In this document: piece after piece, positions 11,178-21,129 of the stretch
How positions within the stretch are numbered: position 1 is the first letter of the stretch
Layout: each line of letters begins with the position of its first letter
DNA from: Toxorhynchites rutilus septentrionalis
Taxonomy: Eukaryota > Arthropoda > Insecta > Diptera > Culicidae
DNA length: 64,000 bases
Reading direction: 5' to 3'
NCBI RefSeq assembly: GCF_029784135.1
Contig: NC_073746.1
Span: forward strand, 183,649,983 to 183,713,982
The notes under the pieces: generated by a model
What the model saw: only the letters and a program-made list of their open reading frames with translations
Database searches by the model: none
Told to the model about the DNA's origin: nothing
Translations under genes and position numbers: made by a program

Positions 11178-13048
11178 TAGGCGGCGGTGACACTGGATGC
11201 AGAAAAGTGGTCGTACGAATTGTATGCAATAGTGAAGCTAAACAACCACATTGAGTTGTATTGGTGTGGTTACATTGCTTCCCCCTTGCTTCGTTCGTAT
11301 TCGTCAGCTTCTATCGAACAAAATTGTTTGTTTCTATTCGTACAATCAAATTTTCGTGCGTACTCCTATCCAAAGTAACCTTAGCCTTAGTCATCGCAAC
11401 GCATCGCATCGCATCCCATTCCCCAGGCAGCTTGGTTTTGATGGCTATGTTGGGGAAACCGTGCCAATCAAAACTATGACTATGTTGGGGAAACCGTGCC
11501 AATCAAAAAGAATGAGTAGGTTATATCTATGATATAACCGCAAGGTTCACGTGGAACTACCTTAGCTTAGCGATCATTCGTTTGTATTGATTAAATTCTT
11601 GATTGAATGAAACAGTTTCCAAATTCAATTGAGTTCAATATATTTGCTCTGTGAGTGAAAAAAATGAACAAATGCCGTATAAAGTCAATTCATTTATTGT
11701 GATTGATTGTTCTTCGTTACAAGTAAATTTAATGACGGACCTTTTACGTTTGGTATGATGACTAGAACAAAATATATGTACGGAAGAATTATCAAACGTT
11801 TGATGAACCAGCCTAAGGCTGAAAATCTTTCCAATATAGACAAAAAAAAATTATCAAACGATTATTTTATTTTACATTTCCCTCTGAAGTTTACATCCCA
11901 AAAGTGTACATACTTCTCGAATCTCGAATTTGCTTGAAACTGGGAAGTTCATTCGCTTCTAGTGGCTGCACGATTTTCCCAGGTTCCTAAGTTTAGAAGA
12001 TCATTGTCACATCCCTATCGGTCGGCGCTCCTCATCGAAGCAATCTGGATCGTGCAGCCATTGGGAGAGATTGAAACGTCAAGGTGAAAAAATATCATTG
12101 TCACGATTTTCCCATTACTATCCATTACCTGAAGAAAATTATATTATTATTGAATGAGAATGCAACGATTATAATAAATTATGAAGAGGAGAAAAATAGA
12201 GACAGAAGGAGAGAATAAGGAAACTAAACGTAAGTGAATTAGAAATGAAGTTGTTTCAGGGAATAATATGAATTGTTGTCTGCAGGAAATTTTTAATTTT
12301 GTGAATACAATATTAATTATACGGAACCCGCTTTATTCTTTCGTCTAACGAGTAACAATCATGTTAGGACAGACATATTCCACTCTGCACAAAGGCAAGC
12401 GAGGACAAAAGTACTCGCAGTTTGCATTTATTTGCAGAGCCGATTTCCCCAGAAACCTCGGTTTTGAAGTCTGTGTTAGGGAAACACATTTCAATCGGAA
12501 CAAAAATACCCCCGATTTGTATGAATTCGCAATGCCGATTTCCCCACACTTCATGGATTTGAAGTCTGTGTTAGGGAAACACATTCCAGTCGGAACAAAA
12601 ATACCCCCGACTTGCATGAATTTGAAATACCGATTTCTCCATGCACCTTGGTTTAGAAATCTCTATTAGGGAACACATTTCGGTGGGAACAAAAGCTCCC
12701 CCTACTTTCGTGTGTTCTTTTTCTTCTTTTTGGCTTTAAGAGGGTTTAAACTTTTCAGTTCACTCGCCTCTAGGCTCTTTCGTGTGTTTGCAATGCCGAT
12801 TTCGCTGCTTGGTTTTAAAGTCTGTGTTAGGGAACATTTTTCGATGAGAACAAAAGTCCCCCTACTTTCATGTATTTGCAATGCCGATTTCCCCAAGGCT
12901 GCTTGGTTTTGATGGCTGTGTTAGGGAAACCGTAAATCGGGCCAATCAAAACGATGCAGTTAGGGCGTTTAAATAACGCCTAATATTTTACAGTTATTCA
13001 ATTGTTTATCTAATGAAAAACAACATTTTGTTATATTTGTTATTATAC
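11178..13048. repeat. dispersed repeat, copy B, interrupted by a solo LTR
   Basis: Direct copy of 8935-10450. The left part aligns with an offset of 2,243 bp and the part right of 12357 with an offset of 2,601 bp. The 358-bp difference equals the inserted LTR (353 bp) plus its 5-bp target duplication. The 95-bp array is again present (about 12439-12945). The two copies differ by only scattered substitutions, so the duplication is young. Confidence 0.8.
12005..12357. mobile_element. solo LTR with 5-bp target-site duplication
   Basis: The segment begins TGTCACATCC and ends GAGTAACA, so it has the TG...CA (here TGT...ACA) termini of retroviral-type LTRs. It is flanked by a perfect ATCAT duplication (12000-12004 and 12358-12362). 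The empty site is visible in copy A near 9769-9773. There are no internal retroelement genes, so this is what remains after LTR-LTR recombination. The family (gypsy or BEL) cannot be decided from the LTR alone. Confidence 0.85.
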
Positions 13049-13280
13049 ATCGCATCGCATCGCGTCGCATTCCCCAGGCAGCTTGGTTTTGATGGCTATG
13101 TTGGGGAAACCGTGCCAATCAAAACGGGGTTGATAGGGCGTTTAGATAACTATATTTTCTCTTTCAATCCCATTTCTTCTCTGCCACCGGACTGAACTGT
13201 GGCAATCCCATTTATTTTCTGCCACCGGACTGAACAGAGCATCGCATCGCATCGCATCGCATCGCATCGCATCGCATCAC
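13049..13280. repeat. satellite unit with pentamers
   Basis: One more core unit followed by pentamers (13238-13277), directly abutting unrelated retroelement sequence. This is the right boundary of the satellite block. Confidence 0.85.
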
Positions 13281-13570
13281 ATTTGTGTAAAATATGATTG
13301 TATCCACACGAGAAATGGCCGTGCAAAGCCTCAGTGTGCGGATCTGATGGTTGTCAAGAATACCATCACAGGTTCCTACAGCCGGGGAATCCATATGAAG
13401 CTGAGCATCCCAATCGTATAAACTCAGTGGTAGTTAACGAATTGGGCAAACTCGCACGTGCTGAAGGGACTTCGAGCAACACGGGTGGGTATGTGCACAA
13501 CGCTATGAAGCCCCTCGTTCACTACAAACGTCCCCACATTCCGTTTTGCCTGCCAAGATCGGGTCGATGA
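13281..13570 (+). pseudogene. BEL/Pao-like gag zinc-knuckle remnant
   Basis: A short open frame contains the pattern W-P-C-K-A...C-G-S-D-G-C-Q-E-Y-H-H-R-F-L-Q-P-G-N-P. This matches the Cys/His knuckle that precedes the protease in BEL/Pao polyproteins. Nothing else of the polyprotein is visible; the frame stops at 13570 and both sides are unrelated. It is a fragment, not a gene. Confidence 0.5.
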
Positions 13571-13891
13571 AATGTCAACAATCGACCTCAAATGCTGCCA
13601 CCTTGCAATCGATTTATCGACCTTTTATATGTATTCATCGAACAACTTGACGTTCATTGAACTCTTTTTTAGAACTTAGTCCGAACCTTGTACATTTTAG
13701 TGGCGACGAGGAAAAAGAAAAGCCACTACGCGAGTGCAAAAAGTGCTGGTCATGATAAAAAAATATAGTGTTGCATACAGTGTGTATTGTGCGAGCCTCG
13801 CCCTCGCGAGTTATCGCCGAAACAAAGGAGGATTTTTTCTCCGGCGGTGGTTCAATTCGCTATTGTTGCGACCGCTCTAGTTGTTTTTTTT
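13571..13891 (+). mobile_element. Ty3/gypsy 5' LTR end and primer-binding region (remnant)
   Basis: After an AT-rich stretch ending in TTGTACA comes TTTTAGTGGCGACGAGG at about 13695-13711. A 'TGGCGACGAGG' tract a few bases after a CA-ended LTR is the usual gypsy layout for the tRNA primer-binding site. The next 170 bp look like untranslated leader and stop at the T-run where the 13892 element begins. I infer that this is the 5' end of the same gypsy copy whose gag starts at 15718. Confidence 0.45.
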
Positions 13892-14818
13892 TTGACGTGG
13901 GACGTCTAACCGTCTAACCGGAATATATGGGGGGTAAAATGAAAATATAAACACTGAACATGCAGGAAAAAATGCAAGATTTCGAATGCTTATAACTCGA
14001 ACATTTTCTACTGGATCGGGAAGATGTTTGCATCAATTGATAGGGAATATTTCTACGCATCTATCGCAATTAATGGAATGTTATTTTTCATTAGATAAAT
14101 AATTGAATGAATTCGTTTTGATTGACCCACTTTACGGTTTCCCCAACACAGACTTCGAAGCCAAGCAGCCTTGGGGAAATCGGAATTGCAAATACATGAA
14201 AGTAGGGCGACTTTTGTTCTCTCCGAAATATGTTCCCTAACACAGACTTCAAAACCCAGCAGCGTTGGAGAAATCGACATTACAAATACGTGAAAGTAGG
14301 GGGAGCTTTTGTTCCCACCGAAATGTGTTTCCCTAACACAGACTTCAAATCCAAGGAGCGTGGGGAAGTTGGCATTGCAAATACATGCAAGTCGGGGGCA
14401 TTTTTGTTCCGACTAAAATATGTTTTCTCAACACAGGCATCAGAACCAAGGTGTCTACGGAAATTGGGATTGCAAATTCATGCAGATCGGGAGTATTTTT
14501 TCCGACTGAAATCTGTTTACCTATAAAGACTTCTAAACCAAGGTGTCTGGGGAAATCGGCATTGCAAATACATGCAAACTGCGAGTAAATTTGTACTTGC
14601 TTGCCTTTGTGCAGACTAGAGTGCGTTTCCTTAACCCGGTCTTCTAAACTTAGGTACCTGGTAAAATCGTGCAGACACTAGAGACATGGCATTTGTTCAA
14701 ACTTTTTACTCACAACGCAAATATAATGAATTCAATTGAATTCGGAAATTGTTTAATTTAATCGAAAATTTAATCAATACGAACAATAGATTATTAAGCT
14801 AAGATAGTCCCACGTCAA
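13892..14818 (-). mobile_element. complete dispersed repeat with terminal inverted repeats (95-bp array inside)
   Basis: The left end TTGACGTGGGAC and the right end GTCCCACGTCAA are inverted copies. Inside, in the opposite orientation to copies A and B, lies a decayed 95-bp array (about 14115-14660) with 'CAACACAGACTTC'-type units. The other terminal block ('GGAATATATGG..GGGTAAAATGA') is shared with 63010-63200. There is no transposase. This behaves like a non-autonomous inverted-repeat DNA element of about 930 bp; the superfamily is not clear. Confidence 0.55.
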
Positions 14819-15239
14819 CCTTGCGATTATATCATAGATATAACCCACCCATTTTTTACATGAAGAACACTTTTTTTTATTGTATCAATAAAAGTATATT
14901 CCGTGACGCTACCTGTGAAAATCATTTGCAACCGCTAAGGGAAATCAGATTGCGAGGACCTTTTCCCTTTTCCTGGTGCGATTTCCTCGTTGGTGCGGAG
15001 GTCAAAGCGAAGCGGTCTATGCTGGTACGCTGGGAGCTTCTGAATCCGAATAATACCATTGAACGTGTATGGCACGTTGATTGACCGTAAAGGGTGAGCA
15101 GTTGGACATTTCTGGTAAGCCAATTTAACTATTCCTTTTTTTGGTATATTGATTGTGCGAAAATCTATTGTGGTCAATTCCCCAATTGGTGCTAATTCTA
15201 ACACAGCAATGGAAGCCTCATATCAGCAGTCCCGAACAT
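14819..15239. other. unassigned segment between two dispersed-repeat copies
   Basis: Starts with the palindrome-bearing flank (GATTATATC-type) and then about 400 bp of moderately GC-rich sequence. An 87-codon open frame here is partly shared, at its start, with the frame at 15673 because both begin in the same repeat flank. I see no conserved domain. It may be leader sequence of the broken gypsy element. Confidence 0.3.
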
Positions 15240-15717
15240 GGGAAAATCGTGCAGCCACTAGAAGCGAATGAACTTCCCAGTTTCAAGCAAATTCGAGATT
15301 CGAGAAGTATGTACACTTTTGGGATGTAAACTTCAGAGGGAAATGTAAAATAAAATAATCGTTTGATAATTTTTTTTTGTCTTTATTGGAAAGATTTTCA
15401 GCCTTAGGCTGGTTCATCAAACGTTTGATAATTCTTCCGTACATATATTTTGTTCTAGTCATCATACCAAACGTAAAAGGTCCGTCATTAAATTTACTTG
15501 TAACGAAGAACAATGAATCACAATAAATGAATTGACTTTACACGGCATTTGTTCATTTTTTTCACTCACAGAGCAAATATATTGAACTCAATTGAATTTG
15601 GAAACTGTTTCATTCAAGAATTTAATCAATACAAACGAATGATTGCTAAGCTAAGGTAGTTCCACGTGAACCTTGCGGTTATATCATAGATATAACCCAC
15701 TCATTTTTTTCCACAAA
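15240..15717 (-). repeat. dispersed repeat, truncated inverted copy
   Basis: Reverse complement of about 9280-9740 of copy A, including the 76-codon frame (seen at 15283-15513 on the minus strand) and the palindrome near 15688. The 95-bp array is absent. The gag start codon lies immediately after it. Confidence 0.75.
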
Positions 15718-16230
15718 ATGGCTAAAGTGCAAAATACAACGGCCGCGACCATTGAAGAATATAAGAGGAACAAATCCTTTTCAAATTGGGTGGAGCGCCT
15801 TGAATATTATTTCATTGTGGGCAACATCCCGAAAGACTCAAAAAAAGTCTTTTTGATCACGCTCGGTGGAGATGATATTTTCAACGAATTGAAGCTTCTC
15901 TATCCCAACGGGGATTTAGCAACGGTTACCTATGGCGACATGGTAGAAAAACTCAAAAGTAGATTTGAAAACACTGAATCAGACATGATTCAGCGTTTTA
16001 AATTTAACAATCGGGTTCCACAACCTGATGAGTCTGTCGAGGATTTTGTTCTCAGTGTTAAACTTCAAGCAGAATTTTGCAGATTTGAAAGTTTCAAGGG
16101 AATGGCAATACGTGACCGCATTGTAGCGGGCGTCAGAGATCCTGCTTTGCAGTAACGGTTCTTGAATGAGGAAAATATTTCTCTGGAAGTTGATTGTGGC
16201 CAAATGAGAGCTCGTTAAAGCTAGTGCCAG
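15718..16230 (+). pseudogene. Ty3/gypsy gag remnant
   Basis: From ATG at 15718 an open frame runs 146 codons to a TAA at 16153, inside the motif R-D-P-A-L-Q. Gag-like sequence (L-N-E-E-N...L-E-V) continues in the same frame past the stop to about 16200. The domain has the retrotransposon-gag features F-S-N-W-V-E-R-L-E-Y-Y-F near the start and V-E-D-F-V-L-S-V-K-L near the end. The stop most simply comes from a Gln codon turned TAA. No zinc knuckle can be read. It belongs with the protease/RT pieces that follow. Confidence 0.75.
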
Positions 16231-16279
16231 ACCATTAGGAGTATCGAATGCCGGAAGTAACCTCCATAGATTTGAATGT

Positions 16280-16880
16280 ATGCATGTGTCGTTCGTGAAC
16301 AGAGTGAATGAGCCGTATCTGATTGAACTGTTGATTGAAGGTAAACTAATAAAAATGGAGGCTGATTGTGGTTCGTATGTGTCTGTAATGAAAAAAAAAC
16401 CATATTCTCTAAATTTTACAACCCCTTTGAGGGAATCTAGCAAATAATTGATAGTTGTCAATGGAGCCAAAATTGAAATTTGAAAATTGAGAGAGACGTT
16501 TGTCTAGGTAAAATTCAAGGGAATTGAACAAAAATTGAAATTGTTAGTGTTGGATACTTCACATGACTTTATTCCATTGTTTGGACGTACATGGTTGGAC
16601 ATTTTCTTTTTAGATTGTAGAAATTTCTTCGTACAAATGCAGTGAGAATGTATTTGAAGATATTAAACAACGTTTTTATTCAGTTTTTGTGAAGGATTTT
16701 TCTTCACCAAATGAAGCCGAATTGGTTTTGAAGAACGAGATCCCTATTTTAAGGAATCTTATGGCGTACCGTATCGGCTAAAAGATAAAGTTTTAGATTA
16801 TTTGACGAAGTTGGAAAAACAAAAAGTAATTACACCAATTAAAACTAGCGAATGGGCTTCTCCTGTGCTGCTCATGTTTA
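16280..16880 (+). pseudogene. Ty3/gypsy protease and N-terminal reverse transcriptase remnant
   Basis: Around 16290-16395 the sequence reads V-N-E-P-Y-L-I-E-L-L-I-E-G-K...M-E-A-D-C-G-S-Y-V-S-V-M, an aspartic-protease start in which the catalytic D-T-G has become D-C-G. At about 16575-16625 comes L-F-G-R-T-W-L-D. At about 16735-16875 is the RT entry region Y-G-V-P-Y-R-L-K-D-K...V-I-T-P-I-K-T-S-E-W-A-S-P-V. The frames are joined only through stops and shifts. The RT then breaks off and resumes at 19703. Confidence 0.7.
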
Positions 16881-18074
16881 CATTGGAGAAGGTATCACCA
16901 ACACCATTAGTGTTGGGAAAACCCAATTTTGTTGTTTTTTTTGCCTACAAGTGTAACCATGCAAATTTCCAATGAAATAATCTGTGCAGTTGAAAGATAT
17001 AATATTATCAGCAAAAAGACAGCCTAGGATCTTTTATGGATTAAAACATATTTTTCCATTTGGAAAACGCTTACGCATATTTATGCGGACAATCAATCGT
17101 TTCAATGAACATTTGTTCGCATAGCTAGACGTAATCACCAGGTTGTTCTGTCTGTAGCGTTAGTATTTACATTTACGATAATAGTCAAAACGTCTCCGTC
17201 GGTAGTTTCAGTTGTTATCTGATAAAATCGAAAAGGTTTGGAAGAAATTTAGTGAAATGTCTGGAAAAGGTGATCTGGATTTGCTGCGAGTCTATGATAG
17301 TACTTTACAGCAGGTTCGTGTTTTTTTAATTAATTGAATTTGTAAAGGCAATCTGCAATGTTGGTAATTTCTGCAACATGACTTACCGATATCACGATCA
17401 ATCGCATAAAGATGGTGGAGTGACTTACACCAACGATATGAGTAAATGCTGAGTATGTGGAATAATACGATGTTGAATCCGAGGTGTTATAATGCTAAGA
17501 ACCAATATTATTCTGATTTTACTACTGATCTGATTGTTTCATTATTTACTTGAAGATTCAAATGCAGGAATTTAGGTAATTATAACTTTAAAAAACACAA
17601 TTACTTCTCTTTGTTCATCGCGGTGCGGTGTACAGAAAATAGTAATTATAAGAGCAACGTTTCAATGGTTTCTTATATTCATCTATTAGGAAACACTAAG
17701 TACTAAGGCACTATCGTGATAGGCATGTTTGGACTCGACAAAGAATGTGATTCAAATGTAGATTTAGCTTATAGCACATGGTACTGACAATTGTTGATTT
17801 TCGAACGATGTATGAAAGCTGTATGAACTAAGTCTGTTATGTGGACAAACAGTGATTTTTGGGAAACGTTTTTTCGAAATTGCTCAAATGTTTTCGAACA
17901 AAAAATGTTTTTTTGCATGTTGAGCAAACATATTACATTGCGTAGAATGCATAACGGCGAAAAAGTCGATTTTGTTCATTTTGTCGCTTACGTCTCCTAT
18001 ACAAACATTGGCAGTGTGATTGTTGTCATGAAAAAAACAGGAAGTGGGTTATATCTATGGTATAACCGCAAGGG
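16881..18074. other. insert of unknown origin splitting the gypsy RT
   Basis: About 1.2 kb with no recognisable transposon protein. It holds one candidate short exon at 17257-17313 and ends with a variant of the palindromic flank near 18047-18070. Otherwise AT-rich and featureless. Confidence 0.4.
17257..17313 (+). CDS. putative first coding exon (19 codons) of an unknown gene fragment
   Basis: ATG at 17257 in a favourable context (AGTGAAATGTC) opens 19 codons encoding MSGKGDLDLLRVYDSTLQQ, followed at once by CAG|GTTCGT, a plausible splice donor. About 50 bases upstream is an initiator-like TCAGTTG within 'GTAGTTTCAGTTG'. The layout looks like the 5' end of a normal cellular gene, but no following exon is evident before the next repeat at 18075. 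It could be a gene fragment carried into the gypsy element, or chance. I do not recognise the peptide. Confidence 0.22.
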
Positions 18075-19702
18075 TGACGTAGGACTATCGTTGATTTAGA
18101 GATCATTTGTTTGAAGTTGAATCTGAACTCATTCTGAATGAATGAATATTTGGGGGACTTCGATAACGAGAGCGTTACGTTGGAGGCACAAGGTTTTATG
18201 CATCCAATATTGGATACGGAAATATCCTACTGATGGGGAAGAATAATCTTCAGAAGCTATTCTGTTAATTGCGATTGAAATCACAAAACCAAATGTATTT
18301 GGTCACAGTGTTACATGTATAGAAAACATTCAAATAAACTCTTTCACATGAATGTATTTTTAAATTCCCAGAGTAACTGGCAGATTATTTTCCGGATCTT
18401 TCTTGATGTTGAATGGCATCCAAACGGAAAGAATTCCGTGCGTGTATGTGTATGTGTGTAGCGGCTGCTTTGATGGTCACCTTCTCTTCTCCTGAAGGAT
18501 CGGCTTCTCAGTGCTCCCTCACAGCTTTAAACAAACTGCTTGAGTTTCAGGTCAGATCTCGATCCTTCGCCGTCCAGCACCCTCAGCAACGATGTTGTCT
18601 TGACGATGTCCTCACGAAAAATGAATGCATCTCACCACCAGAATATCGCTTAAGTATGCTTTTTGTGCGTGATTGAATCGAGAGAAGGCGTGATTTACGA
18701 TGGCAATTTGGAAGGCAAACTAGAGGGGAATGAACTCTCTGAATTCGAAACTTTCGGCGACTGAGCAATAATCGATTGCGGGCGCATACAATATTGGATA
18801 CGGAAATATCCTACTGATGGGGAAGAATAATCTTCAGAAGCTATTCTGTTAATTGCGATTGATTGAAAAATCACAAAACCAAATGTATTTGGTCACAGTG
18901 TTACATGGATAGAAAACATTCAAATAAACTCTTTCACATGAATGTATTTTTAAATTCCCAGAGGAATTGGCAGATTATTTTCAGTAACGATTAGATATTT
19001 CCACATTTTCCTCGATACTGGAAGCCCACCAGTGGTTAATGCTAACTCGATAACCATCTGTTAATAGCACTTGATTGAAACATATTTGGTCACAGTGTTA
19101 CATGGATAGAAAACATTCAAATAAACTCTGTCACATGAATGCATTTTTAAATTCCCAGAGGAACTGGCAGCTTATTTTCCGGATCTTTCTCGATGCTGAA
19201 TGGCATCCAAACGGAAAGAATTCCGCGCGTGTGTGTGTGTGTGTGTAGCGCCTGCCTCGAGGAACCGTTTGTGGCATCACTCTCCTCCTGATGGATTCCC
19301 TTCTGGCCTAAGGTGCACAAACAGGCTCTTGGTGACACCGTTCATTCGCGCTTTCATGATAAACGAAGAGCTTCACCACAACAGCGACGACATGCTCCAA
19401 TCGCTGTTCAATCAGAACTGAGTGGATTTCTGAGCGGCGCTCGCTTATATACCGATTGGTGATTTCAATAGCCTGTTTTGAAATCAATTTTAAGACTATT
19501 GAAACAAGTTTTTGGATCAGAAAGTAACAAGTATAGAACGCGTAGACATTTTATCTTTCGAATGAAGTGTTTATCATACCATTTCGTTCAGTTGTTTAGG
19601 AGCTATTAACGCTCAAAATCTCGGTCTCCGGCGTAACGCTTTTGTTTTCGAAACTTTGATTTTACACCCCGGTATAGAAATGAAAGACGTAGTCCTACGT
19701 CA
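18075..19702. mobile_element. inverted-repeat element with internal tandem modules, inserted in gypsy RT
   Basis: The left end TGACGTAGGACTA and the right end TAGTCCTACGTCA are inverted copies, and the gypsy RT resumes right after the right end. Internally a module of about 200-250 bp (GGATACGGAAATATCC ... CATTCAAATAAACTC ... GGCATCCAAACGGAAAG) is present near 18205-18440, 18785-18990 and, in part, 19075-19240. Two open frames beginning MASKRKEFRAC arise only because this module is repeated. No transposase is visible. The ends resemble those of the 13892 element, so the two may share a mobilising enzyme. Confidence 0.5.
19411..19459 (-). promoter_or_regulatory. TATA plus initiator core promoter motif
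   Basis: On the minus strand TATATAAG (19451 down to 19444) is followed by TCAGTT with its A at 19419, which is 32 bases downstream of the first T: the textbook spacing for an arthropod core promoter. A CCAATC lies directly upstream of the TATA. Downstream transcription would run into the repeated modules of the 18075-19702 element. What, if anything, it drives is unknown. Confidence 0.4.
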
Positions 19703-19976
19703 AAAAATAACGACATTCGACTTGTAATTGATTGTAGAGTTTCAATTAACAAGTTAATTATCCCTAATACTTACCCATTATCAGTTGCTCAGGACATCTT
19801 TGCACAGCTCTCTGGCTGTAAAGTTTATTGTTCTTTGGATTTGGAAGGATCAATTAAATTTATGGTCATCAATACGATCAAAGGTCTTTTTACTTACAAT
19901 CGTTTACCACAGGGAGCTTCTTCTAGTGCTGCAATTTTTCAGCAAATAATGGATCCAGTCTTCAGAATGCAACTCG
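19703..19976 (+). pseudogene. Ty3/gypsy reverse transcriptase, central part
   Basis: Reads N-D-I-R-L-V-I-D-C-R-V-S-I-N-K, then S-L-D-L-E-G and, after an internal loss, M-V-I-N-T-I-K-G-L-F-T-Y-N-R-L-P-Q-G-A-S-S-S-A-A-I-F-Q-Q-I-M-D. This continues the RT broken at 16880. About a dozen residues normally lying between S-L-D-L and the M-V-I-N motif are missing. It ends where an unrelated repeat begins. Confidence 0.75.
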
Positions 19977-20160
19977 GTGCTGATGTGTTACAAGATTTTT
20001 GTACCTAGTTGAGCTCCCACTCCTCGTGTACACATGTGCTCTGGCGAATGAGCACGCTCCGAAACACAGATGAAATGTTTTGTTGTCAGCATCGTTTTTG
20101 CGCTGAGTTCACGCTGAATTTTGCGCCGTATTTCTATACTAGAGGCGACCCTTCTGGCCT
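19977..20160 (+). repeat. interspersed repeat shared with 51455-51650
   Basis: Begins GGTGCTGATGTGT.ACAAG and contains 'TGGCGAATGAGCAC', 'GAAATGTTTTGTTGTCAGC' and 'GCGCCGTATTT.TATAC'. The same run is found at about 51455-51630 in the same orientation. Short open frames in both copies (with NTDEMFCCQ- or NTDQMFCCQ-type peptides) are by-products. Confidence 0.7.
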
Positions 20161-20815
20161 TCGAGCGGTGAATATCATACTAACATTCCTTTCCTTCCCC
20201 TGGTGACTGTAAGGACGTGGCCGGCGTTATTATTGATCATTTAAAGCTCGAATCACCGAAAAATGCACAACGAGAATGATTTGCTAGTCCCAAGCGTCAT
20301 TCTGTGTGTTCTTTGTGCATTTTGGTTGGTTCAGGTAAATCACGGAGAGCAACTACGAATTGTACAGTCTTCCCAAGCTCAAGCTCACAAAATCCATCCA
20401 ATGATGTGATTGAGCCAAGGTTTGAGTCAACGATTTCGATTGACCCTTTGGACAAGCTGATGGAGGGGGATTCTGTGGTACAAGAATCATAACCCCCATC
20501 ACAAGCTTCGCTGGTTAAAAGCTATGATTCTAAAACGCATTTCTAAAAACGTTTTCCAGGTGCTTGTTGGAAGATGTAGTGTATTCGCCATACCTTATGT
20601 ATACAACATTGTGCACCTTCAAAAGCAAGAGCTAAAACATGCTCACCTATGAAGAGTGACATTGATCTTCTGGTGACAGACAGTAGACCATCAGATTCGA
20701 GCGGAAACGTAGATTCATCCCCGATGACTCGGATACACCTGCAGGTCACGTACCACGGCGTTCGAAGCGAGCCCGGACGGCAAAAGTTTCCAACGATTTC
20801 GTTTACCAAAAGTGA
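20161..20815 (+). pseudogene. decayed gypsy pol segment with recognisable C-terminus
   Basis: Most of this piece has no clear frame. Its last 78 bases (20738-20815) read P-A-G-H-V-P-R-R-S-K-R-A-R-T-A-K-V-S-N-D-F-V-Y-Q-K followed by TGA, the basic tail typical of gypsy polyproteins (P-R-R-S-x-R-x-R). Integrase motifs could not be found upstream, so the middle of the element is deleted or scrambled. Confidence 0.45.
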
Positions 20816-21129
20816 ACTCGAATTTTTAAGCATGAACTGCAATCAATCTCGTGAATTTTGTAAATATTTACATGCTGATTTTTTGTATATACTTGGCTAA
20901 GATTTAAACGTTGGTTAAGTAATTGAATTGCTATCAGTGAACTTTAGCTTCACGTTCAGTTTAACACAACGGAAATTGTTACAAGGCGGATAAGTAAACG
21001 AAAAGGAAATAAATTGTAAATAGATTCTAAATATACTACAACATTAAACGAAATTAAAATTGAATATTGCAGCTAAAAGCTTATTCTAAAAAAAACGAGT
21101 TTGTCTGAGGAAATCCGAACGATTTCACC
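20816..21129. other. AT-rich segment, possible 3' LTR remnant of the gypsy element
   Basis: Follows the pol C-terminus directly, where a 3' LTR would be expected. No paired 5' LTR match is obvious at 13571-13694, so this is only positional inference. Confidence 0.25.

Noticed and set aside
1..13280. CRISPR-like array
   Set aside because: Direct repeats are contiguous or separated by other repeats, not by unique equal-length spacers; the genome is eukaryotic and no cas genes are present.
18413..19421. Two frames starting MASKRKEFRAC as a possible small gene family
   Set aside because: Only the first residues agree, because they lie in a duplicated non-coding module; the proteins diverge completely afterwards. 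The only promoter seen points the other way.
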